From Prevotella sp. UBA3776 (GTDB taxonomy: Bacteria > Bacteroidota > Bacteroidia > Bacteroidales > Bacteroidaceae): a stretch of 25,999 bases of DNA. This document shows, in pieces, positions 9,071 to 18,020 of the stretch. The notes under the pieces were generated by a model. The model ran no database searches. It worked only from the letters and a program-made list of their open reading frames with translations, and was not told the origin of the DNA. The stretch is taken from positions 1-25,999 of the forward strand of contig DFFM01000050.1 in assembly GCA_002369515.1 (NCBI GenBank). Reading direction: 5' to 3'. Positions within the stretch are counted from its first letter, which is position 1, and every line of letters begins with the position of its first letter. The translations under genes and the position numbers were made by a program.

Positions 9071-9607
9071 ATGGATATAGGAGTAATATCGGTACGTTAT
9101 GCCCGAGCACTGCTGAAAAGTGCCACCGAGCAGAAGCTCGATGCTGCTGTCTATCACGATATGCAGACATTGGCAGAAAGCTACGTCCGTGTGCCTCAGC
9201 TGAGGACTACGATAGACAATCCTATGCTCGCCAAGGAAACCAAGCAGAAACTCATGCTCACGGCATGCGGACAAAACCCTTCGCCGCTGACAGAGCGATT
9301 CATTGGTTTGGTCTTGAAAGAAGACAGGGAGAGCATTTTGCAATTCATGGCCAATTCGTATATCACTCTTTACAGGCAACAGAAGAACGTCATCCGCGGA
9401 CGACTCATCACTGCCACAGCCGTATCGGCCACAACAGAGCAGAAGATGCGGCAGATGGTAGAGAGCAGAACTAACGGAACTGTGGAGTTTGCAACAGAGG
9501 TGAACCCCGACATCATTGGGGGATTCATTCTTGAATACGACACCTATCGGATGGATGCCAGCGTCAAGGCGCAGCTCAACTCCATCCTCTCCACATTGAA
9601 GAAGTAA
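9071..9607 (+). CDS. atpH: F1-ATP synthase delta subunit
   Basis: A 178-residue protein linking the top of F1 to the b stalk. It starts MDIGVISVRYARALLKSATEQ, the usual N-terminal helix bundle. It ends in the conserved C-terminal block with EVNPDIIGGFILEYDTYRMDASVKAQL. The ATG at 9071 is 7 bases after the atpF stop, and the gap to atpA contains a heptamer repeat. Length and motifs are typical. Confidence 0.94.
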   Translation: MDIGVISVRYARALLKSATEQKLDAAVYHDMQTLAESYVRVPQLRTTIDNPMLAKETKQKLMLTACGQNPSPLTERFIGLVLKEDRESILQFMANSYITLYRQQKNVIRGRLITATAVSATTEQKMRQMVESRTNGTVEFATEVNPDIIGGFILEYDTYRMDASVKAQLNSILSTLKK

Positions 9608-9619
9608 CTATATGCACAA

Positions 9620-9640
9620 AGCATTAAGCATTAAGAATTT
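9620..9640 (+). repeat. Heptamer tandem repeat between atpH and atpA
   Basis: AGCATTA, AGCATTA, AGAATTT are two exact units and one related 7-base unit filling most of the 38-base gap before the atpA ATG. This is the weakest of the heptamer sites except the pair at 25409. Confidence 0.5.
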
Positions 9641-9645
9641 AAACT

Positions 9646-11232
9646 ATGTCAGATAAAGTAAAACCAAGCGAAGTATCAGAAGTGCTGCTCCAGCAACTGC
9701 GAGACATCAGCAGCGGTGAAAGCTTCGAGGAAGTGGGTACGGTGCTGCAGGTCAGCGATGGCGTGGCACGTATCTACGGCTTGCGCAACGCTGAGGCCAA
9801 CGAGCTGCTTGAGTTTGAGAACGGCACGATGGCCATCGTGATGAACCTGGAGGAGGACAATGTGGGTTGTGTGCTTCTGGGCATTACTTCGGGCATCAAG
9901 GAGGGAATGGTGGTGAAGCGTACCAAGCGCATTGCATCCATTCGCGTCAACGACAACATGCTCGGACGTGTCATCAACCCGCTCGGACAAGCCATCGACG
10001 GAAAGGGAGAAATCGACCTCACCGATGCTTTCGAAATGCCGCTCGACCGCAAGGCTCCTGGTGTCATCTATCGTCAGCCAGTGAAGGAACCGTTGCAGAC
10101 TGGACTCAAGGCCATCGACTCAATGATTCCCATCGGGCGCGGACAGCGTGAGCTTATCATCGGCGACCGACAGACTGGAAAGACTGCCATTGCCGTTGAC
10201 ACCATCATCAACCAGAAGAGTTTCTACGAGGCCGGAAAGCCTGTCTATTGCATCTATGTGGCCATTGGACAGAAGGCAAGTACAGTGGCTACACTTGTGC
10301 AGACACTCAAGGAGCACGGAGCCATGCCATACACCATCGTCGTGGCCGCCACCGCAGCCGACCCTGCCGCCATGCAGTATTACGCACCTTTTGCAGGAGC
10401 TGCTATCGGCGAGTACTTCCGCGACCGCGGACTGCCAGCACTGGTGGTTTATGACGACCTGTCGAAGCAGGCTGTGGCCTACCGCGAGGTGTCGCTCATC
10501 CTGAGACGTCCTTCAGGACGCGAGGCCTATCCAGGCGACGTGTTCTATCTGCATTCTCGTCTGCTTGAGCGTGCCGCCAAGATGAACGAGCAGCAGGAAG
10601 TGGCCGAGCAGATGAACGACCTGCCCGAGTGCATGAAAGGCCATGTAAAAGGAGGTGGCTCGCTCACTGCACTGCCCATCATCGAGACACAGGCTGGTGA
10701 CGTGTCGGCCTACATCCCCACGAACGTGATTTCTATCACCGATGGACAGATATTCCTCGAGAGCGACCTTTTCAATCAAGGTTTCCGTCCGGCCATCAAC
10801 GTGGGTATCTCTGTGAGCCGTGTGGGTGGTTCGGCACAAATCAAGTCGATGAAGAAAGTGGCTGGTACGCTAAAAATCGACCAGGCACAGTATCGCGAAC
10901 TCGAGGCCTTCTCGAAGTTCTCAAGCGATATGGACGCCGTGACCGCCATGACGCTCGACCGCGGACGTAAAAACAACCAGCTGCTCATTCAGCCGCAATA
11001 TTCGCCCATGCCTGTGGGCGAGCAGGTGGCCATTTTGTACTGCGGTGTGCATGGACTCATGCGCGAAGTGCCCATTGACAAAGTGCGCGAATGCCAGACG
11101 CAGTTCCTTGACAAACTCCGTTCGGCAGCACCCGAAGTTATCCAGACACTTGGAAACGGAAAGATAGACGACGACACCACCAAGAAGATTGAGGCCATCA
11201 TGGCCGACATCGCAGGAACGTATAAAAGTTAA
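9646..11232 (+). CDS. atpA: F1-ATP synthase alpha subunit
   Basis: A 528-residue, non-catalytic nucleotide-binding subunit of F1. The P-loop GDRQTGKT is at residues 173-180. [26 protein letters not shown] and the arginine-finger block [11 protein letters not shown] are all intact. The N-terminus, with [11 protein letters not shown], contacts the delta subunit. The length is close to the usual 505-530. The start ATG 9646 and the stop at 11232, 6 bases before atpG, fit tight operon packing. Confidence 0.98.
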   Translation: MSDKVKPSEVSEVLLQQLRDISSGESFEEVGTVLQVSDGVARIYGLRNAEANELLEFENGTMAIVMNLEEDNVGCVLLGITSGIKEGMVVKRTKRIASIRVNDNMLGRVINPLGQAIDGKGEIDLTDAFEMPLDRKAPGVIYRQPVKEPLQTGLKAIDSMIPIGRGQRELIIGDRQTGKTAIAVDTIINQKSFYEAGKPVYCIYVAIGQKASTVATLVQTLKEHGAMPYTIVVAATAADPAAMQYYAPFAGAAIGEYFRDRGLPALVVYDDLSKQAVAYREVSLILRRPSGREAYPGDVFYLHSRLLERAAKMNEQQEVAEQMNDLPECMKGHVKGGGSLTALPIIETQAGDVSAYIPTNVISITDGQIFLESDLFNQGFRPAINVGISVSRVGGSAQIKSMKKVAGTLKIDQAQYRELEAFSKFSSDMDAVTAMTLDRGRKNNQLLIQPQYSPMPVGEQVAILYCGVHGLMREVPIDKVRECQTQFLDKLRSAAPEVIQTLGNGKIDDDTTKKIEAIMADIAGTYKS

Positions 11233-11238
11233 CAGCCT

Positions 11239-12213
11239 ATGCCTAGCCTGAAAGAAATCAAAGGCCGCATCGCCTCGGTCAACAGCACACGCAAAATCAC
11301 CTCCGCCATGAAGATGGTGGCTTCGTCCAAGCTGCACCATGCCCAGGTGGCCATACAGAACATGCTGCCTTACGAGACTATGCTCGAGCACATTCTCAAG
11401 GCCTTTCTGGCTGCCGAGGCTGAAGCACAATCCATCTACGACCAGGAGCGACCGGTCAAACGGGTTGCGTTGGTGGTGTTTTCGTCAAACTCGTCGCTCT
11501 GCGGAGGATTCAATGCCAACATCATCCGTCTTATGCAGCAGACAGTCAATGCCTACACCGAGCAGCTTGGCGCTGATGCCGTTGAAATCTATCCCATAGG
11601 GCGAAAGGTTGGCGAGAAAGCTCAAAAGTTAGGGTATAATGTCCAAGGCGATTTTTCCGATCTGGCCGACAAACCCAACGTGCAGCAGTGCATCGATTTG
11701 GCGTTGGAACTCGGAAAGAAGTTTGCCGAGGGGACTGTTGACAAGGTGGAGCTCATCTACCATCACTTCAAAAGTGCAGGCTCGCAAATCCTCACGCGCA
11801 AAGTGTTCCTCCCCATCGACCTTGAAGAGGAGCTAGAGCGCGACCACGAGCGCGACCTCACTTCGACCATCGCTACCCGCGAGAGCCAAGAGTACCTGCG
11901 GCGCAATCGGAGGAAACACACCGAGGGCGAACACACCAGCGAAGTGAAACCACTGAACGACAACTTCATCGTTGAGCCCGACATGGACACCGTGCTCAGC
12001 CGGCTCATACCCAAGATGCTTCACCTGATGGTCTATACGGCTCTGCTCGACAGCAACGCCTCTGAGCATGCCGCCCGCATGGTGGCCATGCAGACGGCTA
12101 CCGACAATGCCGACGAACTCTTGCGCGAGCTGAACCTCCAGTACAACAAGAGCCGTCAGCAGGCCATCACCAGCGAGCTGCTCGATATTGTCGGTGGCAG
12201 CGTGAACAACTAG
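11239..12213 (+). CDS. atpG: F1-ATP synthase gamma subunit with charged insertion
   Basis: A 324-residue central shaft protein. The N-terminal helix (MPSLKEIKGRIASVNSTRKI, with MKMVASSKL after it), the SSLCGGFNAN block at 85-94 and the C-terminal ASEHAARMVAMQTATDNA helix are all conserved. It is about 37 residues longer than E. coli gamma (287). The extra length is mostly a highly charged insertion at about residues 197-240 (ERDHERDLTST, RRNRRKHTEGEHTSE). It has no cysteine, so it is not a thiol switch like that of chloroplast gamma, which has an insertion in about the same region. It is the last gene of the operon, followed by a strong terminator. Confidence 0.96.
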   Translation: MPSLKEIKGRIASVNSTRKITSAMKMVASSKLHHAQVAIQNMLPYETMLEHILKAFLAAEAEAQSIYDQERPVKRVALVVFSSNSSLCGGFNANIIRLMQQTVNAYTEQLGADAVEIYPIGRKVGEKAQKLGYNVQGDFSDLADKPNVQQCIDLALELGKKFAEGTVDKVELIYHHFKSAGSQILTRKVFLPIDLEEELERDHERDLTSTIATRESQEYLRRNRRKHTEGEHTSEVKPLNDNFIVEPDMDTVLSRLIPKMLHLMVYTALLDSNASEHAARMVAMQTATDNADELLRELNLQYNKSRQQAITSELLDIVGGSVNN

Positions 12214-12258
12214 CGCTCTGCTTGTTCGTCTCGTCACACAACGGTTTTTTCCATCTAA

Positions 12259-12305
12259 AGCGAACCGGGGTTTCTGCACATTCAGAAATCCCGGTTCGCT
12301 TTTTT
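12259..12305 (+). terminator. Strong terminator of the ATP synthase operon
   Basis: AGCGAACCGGG pairs with CCCGGTTCGCT (11 bp). One mismatched position follows, then TTTCTG pairs with CAGAAA around a CACATT loop. Six T residues follow directly. It lies 45 bases after the atpG stop and is a textbook rho-independent terminator for the plus strand. Confidence 0.93.
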
Positions 12306-12348
12306 CGCCCCCATTTCTACATCCACATCGCCGTTGGCCCCATGATGA

Positions 12349-12383
12349 GAAAAGAGCCGCAGGCTTTGACGCCCGCGGCTCTT
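12349..12383 (-). terminator. Terminator of gdhA
   Basis: AAGAGCCGC (12352-12360) pairs with GCGGCTCTT (12375-12383). Read on the minus strand the hairpin is followed by CTTTTCTC, a short T-tract. It lies about 70 bases past the gdhA stop and sits back-to-back with the atpG terminator, separating the two convergent units. Confidence 0.75.
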
Positions 12384-12453
12384 CAGATTGTCTGATTTTG
12401 TATTTTGCGTTGTTCTTATTTTGTTTTTTGTGTTGTGTTGAGTTTTCGCTGTC

Positions 12454-13791
12454 TTAAACGATACCCTGAGCCATCATGGCCTTGGCCACCTTCATGAAAC
12501 CTGCCACATTGGCACCCTTCACATAGTTGATGTAGCCGTCCTTCTCTGTGCCATACTTCACGCAGTTCTCGTGGATGTCGTTCATGATGCGCTTCAGATA
12601 GTTGTCCACTTCCTCAGCAGTCCAGCTCAGACGCTCAGAGTTCTGGCTCATCTCCAAACCGCTGACCGACACGCCGCCGGCGTTAGAAGCCTTGCCCGGC
12701 GAGTAGAGAATCTTTGCATCCTGGAATATCTTGATGGCTTCGGGCAGAGAAGGCATGTTGGCACCTTCTGCAACGGCAATGATGCCATTCTTGATGAGTG
12801 CAGCAGCCTCGTCGCCGTTGATTTCGTTCTGTGTGGCGCAGGGCAGTGCGATGTCGGCCTTCTCGTACCAGGGGCGCTTGCCCTCGTGATAGACGGCTGT
12901 GGGATATTCCTCAACATACTCCTTGATGCGTCCGCGCTCCACGTTCTTCAGCTCCATGATGTAGTCGAGCTTGGCACGGTCAATTCCGTCTGGGTCGTAG
13001 ATGTAGCCGTCAGAGTCGCTCATGGTCATGGGGATGGCTCCCAGTTGCAGACACTTCTCAGCTGCATACTGAGCTACGTTGCCGGCTCCCGAGATGAGCA
13101 CTTTCTTTCCCTTGATGTCGATGCCGCGAGTAGCCAGCATAGAGCAGAGGAAATAAACCGTTCCGTAACCCGTAGCCTCAGGACGGATGAGCGAACCGCC
13201 AAACTGGATGCCCTTGCCTGTGAGCACACCCTGGAACTGGTGGGTGAGTTTCTTGTACTGTCCGAACAGATAGCCTACTTCGCGGCCACCAACACCGATG
13301 TCGCCAGCGGGTACGTCCTCGTCGGGACCAATGACGCGATAAAGCTCATTCATGAAAGCCTGGCAGAAACGCATCACCTCGGCGTCGCTCTTTCCGCGGG
13401 GCGAGAAATCGCTTCCACCCTTTGCGCCGCCCATGGGGAGCGTGGTGAGCGAATTCTTGAATGTCTGCTCGAAAGCAAGGAATTTCAGGATACCCAGGTT
13501 CACGCTCTTGTGATAGCGCAGACCACCTTTGTACGGGCCGATGGCGTTGTTGTGCTGAATACGGTATCCCATGTTGGTTTGTACGTTACCCTTGTCGTCA
13601 ACCCAAGTGATGCGGAATTCGCAAACGCGGTCGGGGATGCACAGGCGCTCGATGAGGTTGGCCTTCTCGAACTCAGGATGTTTGTTATACTCTTCTTCGA
13701 TCGTGGGAAGAACCTGTGACACTGCCTGGATGTACTCCGGCTCATTAGGGAAGCGCTGCTTGAGCTGCTCTACAACTTGTGCTGCATTCAT
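12454..13791 (-). CDS. gdhA: NADP-type glutamate dehydrogenase
   Basis: A 445-residue hexameric-type enzyme interconverting 2-oxoglutarate plus ammonia and glutamate, the main ammonia-assimilation step when ammonia is plentiful. The catalytic block LPMGGAKGGSDF has Lys124. PAGDIGVGGREVG carries the catalytic Asp164. The dinucleotide fold has GAGNVA at about 236-241, followed by SDSDG. The length and the Ser/Asp arrangement suit the small NADP(H)-linked class, but cofactor choice is not proved by sequence alone. It starts at ATG 13791 with a well-matched promoter upstream and ends before its own terminator, so it is monocistronic. Confidence 0.95.
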   Translation of the reverse strand: MNAAQVVEQLKQRFPNEPEYIQAVSQVLPTIEEEYNKHPEFEKANLIERLCIPDRVCEFRITWVDDKGNVQTNMGYRIQHNNAIGPYKGGLRYHKSVNLGILKFLAFEQTFKNSLTTLPMGGAKGGSDFSPRGKSDAEVMRFCQAFMNELYRVIGPDEDVPAGDIGVGGREVGYLFGQYKKLTHQFQGVLTGKGIQFGGSLIRPEATGYGTVYFLCSMLATRGIDIKGKKVLISGAGNVAQYAAEKCLQLGAIPMTMSDSDGYIYDPDGIDRAKLDYIMELKNVERGRIKEYVEEYPTAVYHEGKRPWYEKADIALPCATQNEINGDEAAALIKNGIIAVAEGANMPSLPEAIKIFQDAKILYSPGKASNAGGVSVSGLEMSQNSERLSWTAEEVDNYLKRIMNDIHENCVKYGTEKDGYINYVKGANVAGFMKVAKAMMAQGIV

Positions 13792-13865
13792 AATTTCAAT
13801 CTTTTTTTGTTATTTGTTACCTTAAAAATAATGTTCTTTTGTTGGTTGATTTGTTAAATCGGTTG

Positions 13866-13896
13866 CAAAGTTATATATAATTTTTGAACCGCCAAA
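13866..13896 (-). promoter_or_regulatory. Bacteroidetes-type promoter of gdhA
   Basis: On the minus strand TTTG (13896-13893), exactly 19 bases, then TAACTTTG (13873-13866). This is the best promoter match in the window. The predicted start near 13860 gives an A-rich leader of about 68 bases. Confidence 0.8.
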
Positions 13897-14144
13897 CATT
13901 TTGATAGTTTTTTTGATGAAAAAGCAGAAAAAAGTAAATTTTTACCCCGTTTTTCCTCAAACGTGCCATTTTTACCCCCGAAAAAGTGATAAAATGTTGA
14001 ATTGATGTAATGGTCGTTTGCGCAAACAGTTTACGCGGACGGCTTTTCTTTGTTAAAAAAGCGGTCTTTAGTTACAGCATTTAGACAGTGGGGCTTGCCG
14101 TGGAAAAGGGAATAATGTGGGTGATGGAATTTGAGAGCGGAGAG
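13897..14144. other. Non-coding region upstream of the gdhA promoter
   Basis: No reading frame is convincing. It holds two TTTTTACCCC words about 30 bases apart (near 13938 and 13968). It also holds the perfect 12-base palindrome GTTTGCGCAAAC at 14016-14027, whose 10-base core TTTGCGCAAA recurs near the spt promoter at 24093-24102. These could be regulator sites for gdhA, but nothing shows this directly. Confidence 0.35.
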
Positions 14145-15220
14145 AACTCAAAAACTCCCTTAACTCCTAAGAACTCTTATTAACTCAAAATAATCCTCCT
14201 AAAACTCAAAAATTCCTCAGCGCCTCTGCGTGAGGACGACTTCCGCGCGAAAAGACCTCTGTACCTCTGTCCCCTCTGTGTGAGAAAAGGTCTTCTGTTA
14301 GAGAAAAGAAAGACATGCATTCTCACGCAGAAGTTTTTTCTCACGCGGAGGCGCGGAGTCTTAGTGAGAGAGTTGAGAGAGTCTTTCCCTCACACAGAGG
14401 GAACAGTGGTACAGAGGTCTTTTCACGCGGAAGTCTTTCTTCATTTCACGCAGAGGCGCGGAGTATTTATAGAGAGAGCCGAGAGAGATTTTTCCTCACA
14501 CAGAGGAGGGGAGGAAACAGAGTGAGCGACCTCCGGTCGCTTGACTCATAAGCTCAAAAAATACTCATAAACACTAAGAACTCCTCCCAGCTCAAAAGAA
14601 CTCTATTCAACTCAAATCTACTCAACTCAAATGAACTCTCATTAACTCAAAAATACTCCTCCCATGACTCCAAATTCCTCCGCGCCTCTGCGTGAAATTA
14701 AGAAAAACTTCTGCGTGAAATGAGAACGGCTTCTGCGTGAAAAGACCTCTTTACCTCTGTCCCCTCTGTGTGAGAAAAGGTCTTCTGCTAGAGAAAAGAA
14801 AGACATGCATTCTCACGCAGAAGTTTTTTCTCACGCGGAGGCGCGGAGTCTTAGTGAGAGAGCCGAGAGAGAGATTTTTCCTCACACAGAGGAAGGGAGG
14901 AAACAGAGAGAGCGACCTTCGGTCGCTTGACTCATAAGCTCAAAAAAGACTCATAAACACTAAGAACTCCTCCCAACTCAAAAGAACTCTACTCAACTCT
15001 AAGAACTCTCATATCTCAAAAGACTCGCCTCAACTCAAATGAACTCTCATTAACTCAAAAATACTCCTCCCATGACTCCATATTCCTCCGCGCCTCTGCG
15101 TGAGATAAAAAACTGCGTGAGAACGACTTCTGCGTGAAAAGACCTCTTTACCTCTGTCCCCTCTGTGTGAGTAAAGACCCTCTGCTTGAGAAAAAAACTG
15201 CGTGATCAGCGGTGGCTGCG
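14145..15220. repeat. Modular intergenic repeat array upstream of gdhA
   Basis: About 1.1 kb without a credible gene. Three modules repeat: an AACTC/CTCAAAA-rich stretch followed by a block of (C/T)CTGCGTGA, CCTCTGTGTGAG and their reverse complements. The block 14251-14371 is nearly identical to 14741-14861. A third, shorter copy starts at about 15138. Modules one and two are each followed by a small hairpin AGCGACC/GGTCGCT (about 14524 and 14911), the second with a C(TTCG)G loop. Module one carries about 100 extra bases. Forward and inverted words are interleaved, so the array can fold extensively. Several short open frames here are translations of the repeat and are not called as genes. Confidence 0.8.
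14217..14463. repeat. Long imperfect inverted repeat in the array
   Basis: Positions 14250-14284 pair with 14389-14423, with 2 mismatches in 35 bases. The pairing continues outward less perfectly to about 14217 and 14463 through GCGCCTCTGCGTGA and TCACGCAGAGGCGC words. The intervening roughly 100 bases contain further CTCACGCAGAAG and CTCACGCGGAGG words. As RNA this would be a long hairpin; as DNA, a possible cruciform. Confidence 0.7.
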
Positions 15221-15244
15221 TGAGAAGAAAAAACAGGCCAACGC

Positions 15245-15287
15245 AAAAGGCACCCGCCAACGCAAACGGTGTTGACTGATGCCTTTT
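15245..15287 (-). terminator. Candidate terminator of the helicase gene
   Basis: AAAAGGCA (15245-15252) pairs with TGCCTTTT (15280-15287), with an inner CAAC/GTTG helix. On the minus strand the stem ends in TTTT, and GTTTTTTC follows 11 bases later. It lies about 22 bases past the helicase stop and closes the lon-to-helicase cluster. The T-tract is near symmetric, so it may act in both directions. Confidence 0.5.
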
Positions 15288-15308
15288 GTTGTCTTTTCCG
15301 AGGCTTGA

Positions 15309-16697
15309 TTATGCTTTGGGTGTAGTGGGCGGGTTGGACTTCCGCGGACGGTTGTTTCTTCCTCCGCGGTGCCGGTTCTTGCCGCCGCCCTTTGAGCCCT
15401 CACCGCGTTTTTCGCCTTGTGAAGTTCGGCTGCTGCGGCTTTCTCCTTTGGCTGATTTACTGCCTTTACCGCCTCTGCCTCCCTTGCCACTTCTGCCTCC
15501 TCTGCCGCTCCTGCCACCGCGGCCGCGTCGGACGTCGGGCATGGGTTTGTATTCGGGACCTTCGCCGATGCCTTCGGGCAGTGGCAGTTTGTCGATGGTT
15601 CGCTCGAGGAATTTCTCTATCTGCATGAAACTGCCAATCTCACGTCCGCGTACCAAAGTCACAGCGGTGCCGTTCTTGTTGGCACGGGCTGTACGGCCGA
15701 TGCGGTGGACATAGTCTTCACAATCGCGCGGCACGTCGTAGTTGATGACCATCTCGATGTCGTCGATGTCGATGCCTCGCGCCACAATGTCGGTGGCCAC
15801 GAGCACGTCTATTTGTCCACTCTTGAACTTGTACATGATTTCGTCGCGCTGGCTCTGGTCCAGGTCAGAGTGCATCTCGCCGCAGTTGATGTGCATGCGC
15901 AGCAGGTCGCGTGTGATGTCGCGCACCTTGAGCTTGGAGCCCGAAAACACGATGACACGGTGGGGCTCGTTGAGTTGGAACATGTGTTTCAGCACACGCA
16001 GTTTTTGGTTCTCGTGGCACACGTAGGCTGCCTGCCGAATGTTTTCCGCGGGCTTGCTCACAGCCAGTTTCACTTCTACGGGGTTCTTGAGCAGTGTCTT
16101 GGCCAGCTGCTCTATTTTTGGCGGCATGGTGGCCGAGAACATGATGGTCTGGCAGTTTTCGGGCAGTTCCTTGGCGATTTTCAGGATGTCGTCGCTGAAT
16201 CCCATGTCGAGCATTCGGTCGGCTTCGTCGAGCACGAAGAAGCTCACTTTGCTGAAGTCGGCATTGCCCATGGTCATGTGGCTGATGAGTCGTCCCGGAG
16301 TGGCAATGATGACGTCGGCGCCCATGCTCAGTCCTTTCACTTCCTGGTTGTAGCGGTTGCCGTCGTTGCCTCCATACACGGCCACGCTGCTCACCTCCTG
16401 CAGATAGTAGCCGAATCCCTGCATGGCTTGGTCAATCTGTTGTGCCAGCTCGCGTGTGGGGGCCATTATGACACAGTTGTTTGCGTCTTTGGGGTAGTAG
16501 CCGTCGTCGAGCAGACTCAGGATGGGCAGCAAATAAGCGGCGGTTTTTCCGGTTCCTGTCTGAGCTATGCCCAGTAGGTCGCGGCCGTCGAGAATCTCGG
16601 GTATGCACTTTTCCTGAATGGGCGTACATGTCTCGAAGCGCATGTCGTCGAGCGCGTCGAGTATGTTGTCGTTTAAATTAAGTTCGTCAAAATACAT
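15309..16697 (-). CDS. RhlE-like DEAD-box RNA helicase with RGG tail
   Basis: A 462-residue ATP-dependent RNA helicase. Motifs appear in order: TPIQ (25-28), AQTGTGKT (45-52), PTRELA (80-85), DEAD (157-160), SAT (188-190), ARGID (306-310) and HRIGRTAR (331-338). After about residue 385 comes a 75-residue Arg/Gly/Lys/Ser tail (GRGGRSGRGGRSGKGGRGGK and onward), a flexible RNA-binding extension. The core is closest to the RhlE group, whose members act in ribosome assembly and cold adaptation or RNA decay; which role applies here is unknown. It starts 17 bases after the permease stop and is probably the last gene of the lon-tgt-permease-helicase unit. Confidence 0.92.
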   Translation of the reverse strand: MYFDELNLNDNILDALDDMRFETCTPIQEKCIPEILDGRDLLGIAQTGTGKTAAYLLPILSLLDDGYYPKDANNCVIMAPTRELAQQIDQAMQGFGYYLQEVSSVAVYGGNDGNRYNQEVKGLSMGADVIIATPGRLISHMTMGNADFSKVSFFVLDEADRMLDMGFSDDILKIAKELPENCQTIMFSATMPPKIEQLAKTLLKNPVEVKLAVSKPAENIRQAAYVCHENQKLRVLKHMFQLNEPHRVIVFSGSKLKVRDITRDLLRMHINCGEMHSDLDQSQRDEIMYKFKSGQIDVLVATDIVARGIDIDDIEMVINYDVPRDCEDYVHRIGRTARANKNGTAVTLVRGREIGSFMQIEKFLERTIDKLPLPEGIGEGPEYKPMPDVRRGRGGRSGRGGRSGKGGRGGKGSKSAKGESRSSRTSQGEKRGEGSKGGGKNRHRGGRNNRPRKSNPPTTPKA

Positions 16698-16714
16698 TTA
16701 TTGCTCTTTTGTTT

Positions 16715-18007
16715 CTAATTGGGTGCGTGGCGGTAGCAGAAATAGGCTACCACCGTAAAAATGATGTTGGGTACCCATGCGGCCAGCATGGGCGGTGTGC
16801 CGGCGTTGATGGCAAAGGTGGCCGATACGGTCTGCAGCATGATGTAGGTGAAGCTCAGAGCCAGTCCGATGCCCAGATAGAGCCCCATGCCTCCCTTTCG
16901 TTTGCGCGAGGACAGCGACAGTCCGATGGTGGTGAGGATGAACGATGCAAACGACATGGCTATGCGCTTGTGGTACTCCACTTCGTACTGCACCACATTG
17001 GTGGAGCCGCGGTCAATCTGTTTGCTGATGTACTCGCGCAGCTCGGGACTGGTGAATGTTTCCTGCTGGCCCTTTGAGAACACCAGGTCGGTGGGTTCCA
17101 TCATGATGAGTGTGTCCATCATTCCTCCACTGGTGATGTTCTCGCGCAGTCCTTGCAGCTTTCTTATTTTCCACGACATGGCTTTCCAGTGGAATTTGCT
17201 TTCCGACACCGTGTCGTACTGAATCTCGTTGGCCGTCATGTGGCTCACCAGTTTCTTGTTCTCAAACTTGTCCAGACAGAATCCGTAGCCGCGCTTGCGC
17301 GTGTTGTCGTAGTGCTGAATATAGGCAATGACGCCTTTTCCCACTTGCAGTTGCACGTTTTCTGCCGACGTGTTCTTCTTCTTGTTCTTGTACATCGACT
17401 CGAAGTTCTGTCTCACGATGGTTCCCTTGGGAATGACGTAGGCTCCCAGCGTGAAGGTCATCACCGTGATGAGTGCAGCCGAAATCATGTAGGGGCGCAT
17501 GAGCCGCTTGAAGCTTACTCCTGCAGCCAGCATGGATATGATTTCAGAGTTGCCCGCCAGTTTGGAGGTGAAGAAAATGACGGCAATGAACACGAACAGC
17601 GGCGAGAACAGGTTGGCAAAGTAGGGCACGAAGTTGGCGTAGTAGTCAAAGACGATGGCCTTCAGGGGGGCATGATACTGCGTGAACTTGGCGAGGTTCT
17701 CGTTTACGTCGAAGACGATTGATATGGAGATGATCAGCACAATGGCAAAGAAATAGGTGCCAATGAACTTCCTGATGATGTACCAGTCGAGTTTCTTGAT
17801 GTAGTGCAGCGGGTTGAGCACACGCATCCATCTCATTTTCCTTCCCAACAGGCGCAGCTTGGCTCCTATCCATGCCAAGGCCACAAACAGCCAGTTGAGC
17901 TTGCGTCTGAGCCATCGGGCGGCCTTCAGCAGGCCGTCGAGCTTGCTTCGCAGCGTCTGGCCTGCTCTGAGCCATTTGTGGTATTTCCTGATTTTACTGT
18001 ATTCCAT
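16715..18007 (-). CDS. LptF/LptG-family permease with basic N-terminal extension
   Basis: A 430-residue YjgP/YjgQ-type membrane protein. These form the inner-membrane part of the LptBFG exporter, which extracts lipopolysaccharide and passes it to LptC. Membrane helices lie at about residues 85-102, 127-148 and 168-190, then a periplasmic beta-rich domain (about 195-330) and three C-terminal helices from about 355. The core begins near MRVLNPLHYIKKLDWYIIRK, the usual family start, at Met61. The open frame continues upstream for 60 residues rich in Lys, Arg, Trp and Leu, to ATG 18007. That stretch has GC-rich codon use like the core, so I keep the long form; Met58 (17836) and Met61 (17827) are alternatives. 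F versus G cannot be decided. Confidence 0.87.
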   Translation of the reverse strand: MEYSKIRKYHKWLRAGQTLRSKLDGLLKAARWLRRKLNWLFVALAWIGAKLRLLGRKMRWMRVLNPLHYIKKLDWYIIRKFIGTYFFAIVLIISISIVFDVNENLAKFTQYHAPLKAIVFDYYANFVPYFANLFSPLFVFIAVIFFTSKLAGNSEIISMLAAGVSFKRLMRPYMISAALITVMTFTLGAYVIPKGTIVRQNFESMYKNKKKNTSAENVQLQVGKGVIAYIQHYDNTRKRGYGFCLDKFENKKLVSHMTANEIQYDTVSESKFHWKAMSWKIRKLQGLRENITSGGMMDTLIMMEPTDLVFSKGQQETFTSPELREYISKQIDRGSTNVVQYEVEYHKRIAMSFASFILTTIGLSLSSRKRKGGMGLYLGIGLALSFTYIMLQTVSATFAINAGTPPMLAAWVPNIIFTVVAYFCYRHAPN

Positions 18008-18020
18008 GCTTTTTCTAAGA

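Noticed and set aside
12571..13719. A 382-residue open frame opposite gdhA
   Set aside because: Antisense shadow of a fully conserved glutamate dehydrogenase. Similar shadows lie opposite the flippase, nhaD, pfkA, atpD, the helicase and tgt.
14280..14937. Open frames of 66-81 residues in the intergenic array (14280-14525, 14315-14551, 14737-14937) and 15030-15260 on the minus strand
   Set aside because: They are translations of the repeat words (LTRRRG, HAEARS, SHRG) in several frames at once, with no start context or conserved domain.
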